From the NCBI GenBank assembly GCA_964565795.1, contig CAZMGC010000036.1, positions 1 through 8,427 on the forward strand: a stretch of DNA of 8,427 bases. Direction: 5' to 3'. This document shows, in pieces, positions 1 through 5,989 of this stretch (position 1 is its first letter; each line of letters starts with the position of its first letter). A program made the translations under genes and the position numbers. This DNA comes from 2-01-FULL-39-10-A sp964565795. Lineage in GTDB: Bacteria; Patescibacteriota; Microgenomatia; Levybacterales; UBA12049. The notes beneath the pieces were generated by a model. That model had not been told where the DNA came from and ran no database searches. It worked only from the letters and a program-made list of their open reading frames with translations.

Positions 1-3
1 ATC

Positions 4-32
4 TTGCATAATTCTGGTATTTTTCGCATAAT
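4..32 (+). promoter_or_regulatory. Putative lexA promoter
   Basis: TTGCAT at 4-9 and CATAAT at 27-32 are separated by 17 bases, a good match to a sigma70-type -35/-10 pair. A transcript would start near 39-40 and carry a leader of about 38 nt. The 8-mer GCATAATT occurs twice, at 6-13 and 26-33, exactly 20 bp apart, so part of the match could be a binding-site repeat rather than promoter. No Shine-Dalgarno sequence is visible before the ATG at 78. The window begins only 3 bases upstream, so other promoters cannot be excluded. Confidence 0.45.
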
Positions 33-47
33 TTTCTCATACGGTTA

Positions 48-64
48 TCTTGAAACTTTCAAGA
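48..64. promoter_or_regulatory. Candidate LexA operator (palindrome)
   Basis: TCTTGAAACTTTCAAGA is a perfect inverted repeat of two 8-base arms around a single central C. It lies just downstream of the putative lexA -10 box and ends 13 bases before the lexA ATG. LexA dimers bind palindromic sites and usually repress their own gene, so autoregulation is the natural reading. The motif is neither the Gram-positive GAAC-N4-GTTC box nor the E. coli CTGT-N8-ACAG box, but LexA boxes vary by phylum. A one-base centre makes an RNA hairpin role unlikely. The function is inferred from position and symmetry. Confidence 0.5.
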
Positions 65-77
65 ACTGTCCATAACT

Positions 78-713
78 ATGCCAGGAGTACTATATAGAAA
101 AGAAAGAGAAGTTTTAGAATTTTTAGCTCAATTCCAAAAACAATACGGATATTCTCCAACCTTAACAGAAATCTCAAAAGCCACAGGACACAAGAGTAAT
201 TCTACAGTTCATACTTTGATTCGCGCTTTAGTAGAGAAAGGTTATGTTCAAAAAGTTGATGGAAATACCAGAGTTCTGAAGATAATTGACGAAAAAGCAG
301 CTCAAGGTCTTCTGGGACAACTTCCATCAATCGAACTTCCTTTAATGGGTTACATTGCTGCTGGAAAACCACTTGAACCTCATACGGATCCAAATGCTAC
401 ATTTCAGGTATCTGCTTCAATGATAAGTGGTAAAAAGACGGCTTATGTTCTTCAGGTAAAAGGGGAGTCAATGATTGAAGATGGAATCCTAGACGGAGAT
501 TATGTAGTTATAGAAAAATCAGAAGTTGCAAGTAATGGAGATATTGTGGTCGCTTTAGTAGATGATAACTTAGCCACTCTTAAAAGATTTTATAAAGAAG
601 GGGAGAAGGTAGTTTTAAAACCCGCAAATTCAGCTATGGAACCAATTTACCCAAACTCACTTCGTATTCAAGGAATTGCCGTAGGTGTAGTCCGCAAATT
701 TAAAACCTACTAG
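78..713 (+). CDS. lexA: LexA SOS-response repressor / self-cleaving peptidase
   Basis: A 211-residue protein, close to the 202 of E. coli LexA. Residues about 1-70 form the winged helix-turn-helix DNA-binding domain (YSPTLTEIS, then recognition-helix region SNSTVHTLIRALVEKGYV). Residues about 86-208 form the S24 peptidase/dimerisation domain. The autoproteolysis site is Ala95-Gly96 in GYIAAGKPLEP. The catalytic serine is Ser131 in GESM and the general-base lysine is Lys169 in ATLKRF, so the complete RecA-stimulated self-cleavage apparatus is present. In the family it represses DNA-damage genes until RecA filaments trigger cleavage. The ATG at 78 is the first in-frame start and gives the usual family N-terminus, although no SD is visible. 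A 17-bp palindrome just upstream suggests autoregulation. The stop overlaps the convergent dedA-family stop. No SOS effector gene such as recA or a translesion polymerase is in view. Confidence 0.95.
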   Translation: MPGVLYRKEREVLEFLAQFQKQYGYSPTLTEISKATGHKSNSTVHTLIRALVEKGYVQKVDGNTRVLKIIDEKAAQGLLGQLPSIELPLMGYIAAGKPLEPHTDPNATFQVSASMISGKKTAYVLQVKGESMIEDGILDGDYVVIEKSEVASNGDIVVALVDDNLATLKRFYKEGEKVVLKPANSAMEPIYPNSLRIQGIAVGVVRKFKTY

Positions 714-1423
714 GAGATTTTTTCTTTTTTAAATGTGTCTTTTATTTCCTTTAGATTAGTTGTGTCGTCGTGTTCATGAGTTTTCTTTTTCATGAATTTA
801 TGTCTAGCATACTCAATAACCATAGGCAGAAGCGAGACTCCGATTATGGCAAAGATAGCAGTTTCAAAGTTATTTTTAATGATTGGTTGATTACCAAAGA
901 AATATCCGGCAAATACTAGTGAAGTAACCCAAATAAATGCTCCAACTATGTTATAAGTTAGGAAAGTTTTATAATCCATTTTTCCAATTCCAGCTACAAA
1001 TGGAGCAAATGTGCGGACAATCGGAACGAATCTTGCAATAATAATCGTTTTTGACCCATACTTAGCATAAAATTCTCTGGTTTTCTCAAGATAGCTTTTG
1101 TTAAATATTCTTGAGTTTTCTTTCGAGAATACTTTTGGTCCGATCTTATTTCCCAGCCAGTAATTAACAGAGTCTCCTAGGATTGCTGCAGTCAAGAGAA
1201 CAACGTAAGAAACAAATACATTCAGGTGTCCTGTGCCTGAAAAAGCACCAACTATAAAAAGAAGTGAATCTCCTGGAAGAAAAGGCGTAACTACGAGTCC
1301 AGTTTCAGCAAATATTACCCCGAAAAGTATAACATATGTGAAAGGCCCAAATGCTTCAATTATTTTTCCAAGATAGTCGCCTAAATGCAGAAAATATCCT
1401 ATTGCTACTGAAATTGCTTCCAT
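710..1423 (-). CDS. DedA/VTT-family membrane protein
   Basis: A 237-residue integral membrane protein of the DedA (SNARE-associated/VTT) family. Family members include undecaprenyl-phosphate or phospholipid flippases and proton-coupled transporters of the YqjA/YghB type. Hydrophobic stretches lie at roughly 26-46, 53-66, 69-90, 155-177 and 185-205, with a conserved amphipathic segment near 125-146. Residues matching those essential in YqjA are present: Glu40 in FAETG, Asp52 in PFLPGDS, and Arg131 and Arg137 in ARFVPIVRTFAP. The C-terminal ~30 residues are highly charged (KKKTHEHDD and lysine-rich) and probably cytosolic. The gene is divergent from rsmI and convergent with lexA, sharing a CTAG stop overlap. 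A well-formed promoter ends 6 nt before the ATG, suggesting a leaderless mRNA. Family assignment is firm, but the substrate is not evident. Confidence 0.92.
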   Translation of the reverse strand: MEAISVAIGYFLHLGDYLGKIIEAFGPFTYVILFGVIFAETGLVVTPFLPGDSLLFIVGAFSGTGHLNVFVSYVVLLTAAILGDSVNYWLGNKIGPKVFSKENSRIFNKSYLEKTREFYAKYGSKTIIIARFVPIVRTFAPFVAGIGKMDYKTFLTYNIVGAFIWVTSLVFAGYFFGNQPIIKNNFETAIFAIIGVSLLPMVIEYARHKFMKKKTHEHDDTTNLKEIKDTFKKEKIS

Positions 1424-1429
1424 CTAAAA

Positions 1430-1458
1430 ATTGTAACAGGCACTAAGCAATGTATCAA
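1430..1458 (-). promoter_or_regulatory. Promoter of dedA-family gene, probably leaderless
   Basis: Reading the minus strand, TTGATA (1458-1453) is followed after 17 bases by TACAAT (1435-1430), then 6 bases, then the ATG at 1423. A start site 6-7 nt past the -10 box would fall on the A of the ATG, predicting an mRNA with no 5' leader. No SD sequence is present, in agreement. Confidence 0.65.
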
Positions 1459-1480
1459 GTGGTTAGATTGACAGTGAAAA

Positions 1481-1489
1481 TGGTAAAAT
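1481..1489 (+). promoter_or_regulatory. Extended -10 promoter of rsmI, probably leaderless
   Basis: TGGTAAAAT combines an extended -10 TGn with the -10 hexamer TAAAAT at 1484-1489. Exactly 6 bases separate it from the ATG at 1496, the same spacing as on the opposite strand for the dedA-family gene. No -35 match of quality is present at 16-19 bp, which the extended -10 could compensate. There is no SD, so the predicted transcript begins at or beside the start codon. Confidence 0.55.
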
Positions 1490-1495
1490 AGCGAC

Positions 1496-2194
1496 ATGGA
1501 AAAAGGAAATTTATATGTTGTGGGCACGCCAATTGGTAATTTAAAAGACATTACTTTAAGAGCAATCGAAACACTTTCTAATGTCGAGTATATCGCTTGT
1601 GAAGATACTAGAAAAACCGGTGTACTCTTAAAAGCAATTGGAGTTGAGAGAAGGGCAATGCTTATTTCTTATTATGAGCAGACGGAAGACGCAAGAATTC
1701 CTAACATTATTAATCTTTTGCTAAATGGTAAAGATGTGGCACTGGTTTCGGATTCTGGAACACCAGCAATCTCTGATCCTGGCTATAGACTTATAAGAGA
1801 ATGTTTGAGAAATGGCATTAAAGTTGTCTCTATTCCAGGACCCTCAGCTACGATCTCTGCATTAGTTTCATCAGGTCTACCCACTGATAAGTTCATTTTC
1901 TTAGGTTTCTTACCAAAGAAAGAAGGAAATAGGCTTAAACTTTTAAAAAACACTAAGGAGGGAAACGAAAAAATTGAATCAACAATTATAATTTATGAAG
2001 CGCCTCACAGAATCTTAAAGGTACTTGAGAGCATTAAAGAGGTATATGGAAATATTGAAATTGTACTAGCGAGAGAGTTGACTAAAGTGCATGAAGAGGT
2101 CAGGAGTGATCATGTAGAGAATTTTATTGAAAAATATAAGAAACAAGAGCCACGCGGAGAGTTTGTGGTTCTTTGGAACACTAAGAATTTCTAA
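1496..2194 (+). CDS. rsmI: 16S rRNA (cytidine-1402 2'-O)-methyltransferase RsmI
   Basis: This enzyme uses S-adenosylmethionine to methylate the 2'-O of C1402 in the ribosomal decoding centre, alongside RsmH acting on the same base. The 232-residue product has the tetrapyrrole-methylase fold signatures in order: GTPIGNLKDITLRA near the N-terminus, ACEDTRKTG at about 34-42, VSDSGTPAISDPG at about 84-96, IPGPSA at about 113-118, FLGFLPKK near 135-142, YEAPHR near 168, and the ARELTK and RGEFV motifs toward the end. It is about 50 residues shorter than E. coli RsmI (286 aa) because it ends just after the RGEFV strand and so lacks the small C-terminal domain. The methyltransferase core is intact. 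The 3' end overlaps the convergent eno gene by 14 bp. The start is fixed by the -10 box 6 nt upstream and by the canonical LYVVGTPIGN beginning. Confidence 0.95.
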   Translation: MEKGNLYVVGTPIGNLKDITLRAIETLSNVEYIACEDTRKTGVLLKAIGVERRAMLISYYEQTEDARIPNIINLLLNGKDVALVSDSGTPAISDPGYRLIRECLRNGIKVVSIPGPSATISALVSSGLPTDKFIFLGFLPKKEGNRLKLLKNTKEGNEKIESTIIIYEAPHRILKVLESIKEVYGNIEIVLARELTKVHEEVRSDHVENFIEKYKKQEPRGEFVVLWNTKNF

Positions 2195-3437
2195 TTTCCG
2201 AATCTATTTCTAAAAGCCTGTTATATTTAGCAACTCTTTCTCCTCTGGTTGGCGCACCAAATTTAGTGTAATCTGCCCCAATTCCTACTGCAAAATCGGC
2301 TATAAAATCATCATTTGTTTCTCCTGACCTATGAGAAACGACAATTCGTAGTCCTGCATGACGGGCCGCCTCAACTACTGCCAAAGTTTCAAGAACCGTT
2401 CCGATTTGATTTGGTTTAATAATAACTCCTCCAATGGCATTTTTGGCTATTGCTGTTTGGAGTCTCCCGAAATTAGTAGCAATTAGATCATCGCCTACAA
2501 TAATTGTGTTAGAGTTAACATTGTTTAACTTCTCCCAGCCTTCCCAATCATCTTCGCCAAACGGATCTTCTAGATAGTAAAGATTATACTCTGCATTAAG
2601 TCCTTCATAGACAGTAACAAGCTCCTCTGTAGTCATGCTATTTTCTTTATCTTTTATGTAGTAGGTTCCCTCTTGATGAAAGTTATTTGCCGATACATCA
2701 ATTCCCAGGAAGACGTCATAATTAATTCTATAATTACTGGTAGCTATTGCTTCAGTAAGCATAATTAACGCATCCCTATTCGTATGGAAACTTGGTCCAA
2801 ATCCACCTTCGTCACCTACTAATGTGGAAATTCCTTTTTCTTTTAAAGTATTTTTCAGCACCTGATAAATTGAGACAGCCATATTAAGCGCATCTTTATA
2901 GGGCATAGATGATGCTGGAATTAATAAAAATTCTTGAAAATCTAAATTATTCCCCGCATGTTTTCCACCATTTATTACATTAAAACCAGGGGATGGGATT
3001 TTAAATGGAGTATTTCCAAGACTTGTAAAATGCCTAACATACGCATAAAGCGGGAGGTTAACGCTTTTTGCTCCAGCTTTCATAACAGCCATTGAAACAG
3101 GGAGAATAGAATTAACTCCTAAATTTGATTTGTCGTTTGTTCCATCAAGGTTAAGTAAAATTTTATCAATTTCAGCCTGTTGTGTAGGATCCTGTCCGAT
3201 AATTTTTGAGGAGATTTTTGTATTAATGTTCTCGACAGCTTTTAACTCTCCATAACCACCAAATCTTTTGGGATCATCATCTCTAATTTCTTTCGCTTCG
3301 TATTTACTGACAGATGTTCCCGTAGGGCATGATGCAGACGCAAATATTCCATTATCTAGAAAAACTATAGCTTCTATTGTGGGGTAGCCTTTTGAGTTGA
3401 GAATTTCTCGCCCTATTACCCTTGTAATCTTTGCCAT
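2181..3437 (-). CDS. eno: Enolase (2-phosphoglycerate / PEP interconversion)
   Basis: A 418-residue cytosolic enolase, slightly shorter than the usual ~430. The N-terminal capping domain is residues ~1-135 and the barrel is ~140-418. Expected catalytic and metal residues are visible: His160 in NGGKHAGNN, Glu169 in FQEF, Glu210 in GDEGG, Asp247 in LGIDVSA, Glu290 in YLEDPFGEDD, Asp316 in VGDDL, Lys341 in IIKPNQIG, His369-Arg370-Ser371 in SHRSGET, and Lys392 in TKFGAP. The mobile loop normally reading PSGASTG is PTGTSVS here, keeping the Mg-ligand Ser42 but changing its neighbours. Asn-Gly-Gly is followed by Lys159, where E. coli has Glu. It starts 2 bp after the ppsA stop, with an SD inside the ppsA 3' end, so it is cotranscribed with ppsA and probably translationally coupled. 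Its 3' end overlaps rsmI by 14 bp. Confidence 0.95.
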   Translation of the reverse strand: MAKITRVIGREILNSKGYPTIEAIVFLDNGIFASASCPTGTSVSKYEAKEIRDDDPKRFGGYGELKAVENINTKISSKIIGQDPTQQAEIDKILLNLDGTNDKSNLGVNSILPVSMAVMKAGAKSVNLPLYAYVRHFTSLGNTPFKIPSPGFNVINGGKHAGNNLDFQEFLLIPASSMPYKDALNMAVSIYQVLKNTLKEKGISTLVGDEGGFGPSFHTNRDALIMLTEAIATSNYRINYDVFLGIDVSANNFHQEGTYYIKDKENSMTTEELVTVYEGLNAEYNLYYLEDPFGEDDWEGWEKLNNVNSNTIIVGDDLIATNFGRLQTAIAKNAIGGVIIKPNQIGTVLETLAVVEAARHAGLRIVVSHRSGETNDDFIADFAVGIGADYTKFGAPTRGERVAKYNRLLEIDSEIRNS

Positions 3438-3439
3438 TT

Positions 3440-5707
3440 TTATTTTCTCCCGAAGATTTTTTCTTCTTTTTCAGAGATTAATTTTCTAACAGGAGCCACT
3501 AAATCAGGAGTTACCGATACGCTTGTGCCTCCATTTTTTATAACAATATCTAAGACTTCTGGATATGATGCTGCTTGACCGCAAATTGAAGAAGTAATTT
3601 TATGCTTGGCAGCCGTTTTTATCACATGCTCTAAGGCCCACATCACAGCTTCATCGCGCTCGTTATATTCATGCGCAACTTCATTATTATCTCTATCAGT
3701 TCCAAGTATAAGCATGGTTAAATCATTAGTTCCAATAGAAACTCCATCAATACCAAGCTCTATAAATTTATCTAGTAAAATTACATTACTTGGAATTTCT
3801 ACCATCATCCAAAGTTTAAAACTTGGGGAACGGGAAAGACCAGATTCCGCAATTAACTTTTTAACATCCATAAGCTCCCTGGGGGTTCTGACAAATGGAA
3901 TCATCAACCACAGATTTTTATATCCCTTTTTATCTCTGACATATTTTATAGCTTCAAGTTCAAGTTGAAATACTCTTGGGTCATGTATATATCTAAAAGC
4001 TCCTCTATAACCTAACATAGGATTTGGTTCAATTGGTTCAAATTCTCTTCCTCCGACAAGATTTCTGTATTCATTTGTTTTAAAGTCGGATGCTCTGTAA
4101 ACAACAGGGCGAGGGTTAAATGATTTACAAAATTCTTCCAAATTCTCAGCAAGCTGTTTTACGAAAATGTTCTTTTTTCCATCTCTTATCATTTTCTTAG
4201 GGTGAGTGCCAATTCCTGCCATCATAAATTCTGCCCGCAGAAGACCAACTCCATCAGCTTTTCTTTGTGATTGTTTAGCTGCTAAGTCTGGCTCAGCTAA
4301 ATTCATATAAACTTTTGTAGCTGTTGGAATATCTTCTTCATCAGAAAAGTTTTCAGAAGACACCGCATTTAAAGAAATGTCTCCACCTTTAAATATTTCT
4401 CCAGTTGCACCATTTACGGTTATAACTTCTCCAGTTTTTAAAACCTTTGTGGCTTTTTCAGTACCAACTATTGCTGGGATTCCAATTTCCCGAGAAACAA
4501 TCGCAGCGTGTGATGTTCTTCCACCAAGATCAGTTACAATTGCACTGGCTTTTTTCATTGCAGGAACATAGTCTGGATTTGTTTGGGGCGCAACTAAAAT
4601 ATCGCCAGATACAACGGAATTAATTTCAGATGCACTCTTAAGAATTCTTACATGGCCAGTTATTATTCCAGGACTTGCACCATCTCCCTTTAAGATAAGA
4701 GTTCCGAAGTCTGTTCTTGCCTTTTCTGTCGACACCTTAGACTTGGATTCTATGGTTGTAATTGGCCTTGTTTGGACAAGATAAACCTGGTCTCCTTGCA
4801 CAGCCCATTCTACGTCTTGCGGGAAATAATAATGTTTCTCCAGTTTTTTACCTAGATTATATAAGTCGACAATATTTTTGTCAGAAATCTTTTGACGTCT
4901 TTTTTTAAGAAGGGGAACGCGTGTGATTTTATTTCCATTTCCGGATTTAACCATCATTTTATCCTGAGAAGAAATTTCTTTAACCGTAATTTTATTTGTG
5001 GCTTTTGATACTTCGTAATGATCTGGTTTTACCATTCCCTGAACGATCATTTCTCCAAGTCCATATACAGCTTCTATTACAATTTTAGTTTTGTCATTGT
5101 CTACCGGATTAATTGTAAACATAACTCCTGATTTCTCAGACTCGATCATTTTCTGAACAGGAACAGCAATTCCTACTTTTACAGCATCGAATTTATTTTC
5201 ATGTCTATAAAAAATCGCACGTTCTTCATATAGGGAAGCCCAACATTCTTTAATTTTCAAAATTAAGTTTGATTCTCCTTTTACATTTAGGAAAGTTTCC
5301 TGCTGCCCAGCGAACGAGGCATTTGGTAAATCCTCGGCAGTAGCAGATGATCTGACTGCCACTAATGCATCTTCAGTAGGGCTTCCAAGAGCTTTATATG
5401 ACAAATATATTTCTTTAACGAGTTCCTGAGACATTTCTCCTTCTAGAACTTCTTTTTTAATGTGGTCAGAGACTTGTTTTAGGGAGTGGGAATTATCAAA
5501 GTTAACGGTATTCAAAAGATTTTTAACTTTTTTCTCAAGATTATTTTGCTTTATGAATTCGAAAAAAGCATGCGCTGTTACTATAAATCCGTTGGGGACA
5601 GGAAAGCCGGCTTTTGTCATTTCGCCCAAATTAGCACCTTTTCCTCCAACTAATGGAATATCTTCTTTATCGACTTGATTGAACCAGACTACGTTTCTTT
5701 GAGGCAT
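3440..5707 (-). CDS. ppsA: Phosphoenolpyruvate synthase (pyruvate, water dikinase)
   Basis: Converts pyruvate + ATP + water to PEP + AMP + Pi. The 755 residues (E. coli 792) contain three domains. The ATP-binding PPDK_N domain is about 15-320, with GGKGANLGEM at 21-30, AVRSSATAEDLPNASFAGQQET at ~117-138 (the phosphate-binding region) and WAVQGDQVYLVQTRP near 301-315. The swivelling phosphohistidine domain is about 335-440, with catalytic His400 in GGRTSHAAIVSRE. The C-terminal PEP/pyruvate TIM barrel is about 465-745, with NPMLGYRGAFR, metal ligand Glu637 in MMVEIPS, GVSIGTNDLTML and the catalytic Cys709 in ICGQAAS. The DGASPGIITG linker and the His/Cys set fit PEP synthase better than PPDK or PTS enzyme I. 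It is first in a unit with eno and has its own promoter 7 nt before the ATG. The pair spans pyruvate-PEP-2PG, suiting gluconeogenesis. In fermenters the reverse direction is also proposed for this enzyme, and the sequence cannot decide. Confidence 0.95.
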   Translation of the reverse strand: MPQRNVVWFNQVDKEDIPLVGGKGANLGEMTKAGFPVPNGFIVTAHAFFEFIKQNNLEKKVKNLLNTVNFDNSHSLKQVSDHIKKEVLEGEMSQELVKEIYLSYKALGSPTEDALVAVRSSATAEDLPNASFAGQQETFLNVKGESNLILKIKECWASLYEERAIFYRHENKFDAVKVGIAVPVQKMIESEKSGVMFTINPVDNDKTKIVIEAVYGLGEMIVQGMVKPDHYEVSKATNKITVKEISSQDKMMVKSGNGNKITRVPLLKKRRQKISDKNIVDLYNLGKKLEKHYYFPQDVEWAVQGDQVYLVQTRPITTIESKSKVSTEKARTDFGTLILKGDGASPGIITGHVRILKSASEINSVVSGDILVAPQTNPDYVPAMKKASAIVTDLGGRTSHAAIVSREIGIPAIVGTEKATKVLKTGEVITVNGATGEIFKGGDISLNAVSSENFSDEEDIPTATKVYMNLAEPDLAAKQSQRKADGVGLLRAEFMMAGIGTHPKKMIRDGKKNIFVKQLAENLEEFCKSFNPRPVVYRASDFKTNEYRNLVGGREFEPIEPNPMLGYRGAFRYIHDPRVFQLELEAIKYVRDKKGYKNLWLMIPFVRTPRELMDVKKLIAESGLSRSPSFKLWMMVEIPSNVILLDKFIELGIDGVSIGTNDLTMLILGTDRDNNEVAHEYNERDEAVMWALEHVIKTAAKHKITSSICGQAASYPEVLDIVIKNGGTSVSVTPDLVAPVRKLISEKEEKIFGRK
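3445..3451 (-). promoter_or_regulatory. eno ribosome binding site within ppsA
   Basis: GGGAGAA on the minus strand lies within the final codons of ppsA, about 7-9 nt before the eno ATG. It complements the 16S anti-SD and confirms both the eno start and coupling of eno to upstream translation. Confidence 0.7.
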
Positions 5708-5714
5708 TAATACT

Positions 5715-5743
5715 ATTATCCAAGTATTTGCTTAGATTATCAA
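5715..5743 (-). promoter_or_regulatory. ppsA promoter, probably leaderless
   Basis: On the minus strand TTGATA (5743-5738), a 17-base spacer and GATAAT (5720-5715) are followed by 7 bases and the ppsA ATG at 5707. The -35 hexamer and spacer are identical to those of the dedA-family promoter. No SD precedes the ATG. The spacing predicts transcription starting at or one base from the start codon. The promoter begins about 6 bp past the end of the small-gene relic. Confidence 0.65.
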
Positions 5744-5748
5744 TACCT

Positions 5749-5963
5749 TTACTCTCTGCTAACATTCACATCAACCTATCCAGGAACATTTACCTGAGGA
5801 GATGATGCGCTTCTAATTGCCGGTAAGCCGTAATAAAGAAATAGAAAAGCTAGAACCGCAAGTATAACTACTGCGATAGTAACTCCCATCCCAGTTCCTG
5901 AATCCCATCATGATGTTCATGGATTATGTGGGTGTTACCAGTGTCATCAATAACTCTTGCCAT
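5749..5963 (-). pseudogene. Disrupted small single-TM protein (about 71 aa if repaired)
   Basis: From the ATG at 5963, behind an AGGAGG sequence, the frame encodes a polar, His-rich start (MARVIDDTGNTHIIHEHHDG) but stops at a TAG at 5870-5868 after 31 residues. A +1-shifted frame then continues as GDSGTGMG, a strongly hydrophobic helix (VTIAVVILAVLAFLFLYY), GLPAIRSASS and PQVNVPG, and meets a TAG at 5778-5776. Beyond that TAG the same frame reads VDVNVSRE before TAA at 5751-5749. Restoring one G to the run at 5906-5904 joins the first two parts seamlessly (HHDGDSGTGMG), and changing the TAG to a lysine codon would give VPGKVDVNV. The repaired 216 bases would encode a 71-residue protein: cytosolic His/Asp head, one TM helix, short outer tail. 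I recall similar YGLP-I-R / NVP-DVNV small proteins in CPR genomes, function unknown. An alternative is that the TM part alone is expressed from an internal ATG at 5889 (37 aa). Confidence 0.6.
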
Positions 5964-5967
5964 ACTT

Positions 5968-5973
5968 CCTCCT
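5968..5973 (-). promoter_or_regulatory. Strong Shine-Dalgarno of the small-gene relic
   Basis: AGGAGG on the minus strand ends 4 bases before the ATG at 5963. It is the best ribosome binding site in the window. It fixes the start of the small gene and shows that the gene was, or still is, translated. Confidence 0.7.
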
Positions 5974-5983
5974 TTCAAAAGTT

Positions 5984-5989
5984 ATTCTA
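5984..5989 (-). promoter_or_regulatory. Possible -10 box for the small gene
   Basis: TAGAAT on the minus strand would start a transcript near 5977, giving a short ~14-nt leader that contains the AGGAGG. No convincing -35 lies 15-18 bp upstream. The rest of the gap to the isomerase stop (5990-6042) shows no hairpin followed by a U run, so read-through from the upstream operon is equally possible. Confidence 0.3.

Noticed and set aside
202..393. Short antisense open frame inside lexA
   Set aside because: It has no initiation signals and overlaps conserved LexA wing and cleavage-site coding sequence.
1468..1473. Perfect TTGACA before rsmI as a -35 box
   Set aside because: With a 17-base spacer the -10 would fall on GCGACA at the start codon. 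The real-looking -10 (TAAAAT) is only 10 bases away, too close to pair with it.
3606..3968. Open frame of 120 codons on the + strand
   Set aside because: It lies wholly antisense inside ppsA, which has intact catalytic motifs across this stretch. It has Ser/Leu-rich composition typical of an antisense frame and no SD or promoter.
4377..4571. Short + strand open frame inside ppsA
   Set aside because: It is antisense to the phosphohistidine domain, with no RBS and no recognisable domain. The open frames at 5460-5678 (within ppsA) and 6884-7099 (across the isomerase start) were rejected for the same reason.
5749..5963. Alternative genetic code or TAG/TGA recoding to explain the broken small gene
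   Set aside because: The dedA-family gene, eno, phosphomannomutase and lexA all end at TAG and the phosphatase ends at TGA, in places where family lengths are normal. The frame change also cannot be explained by stop reassignment.
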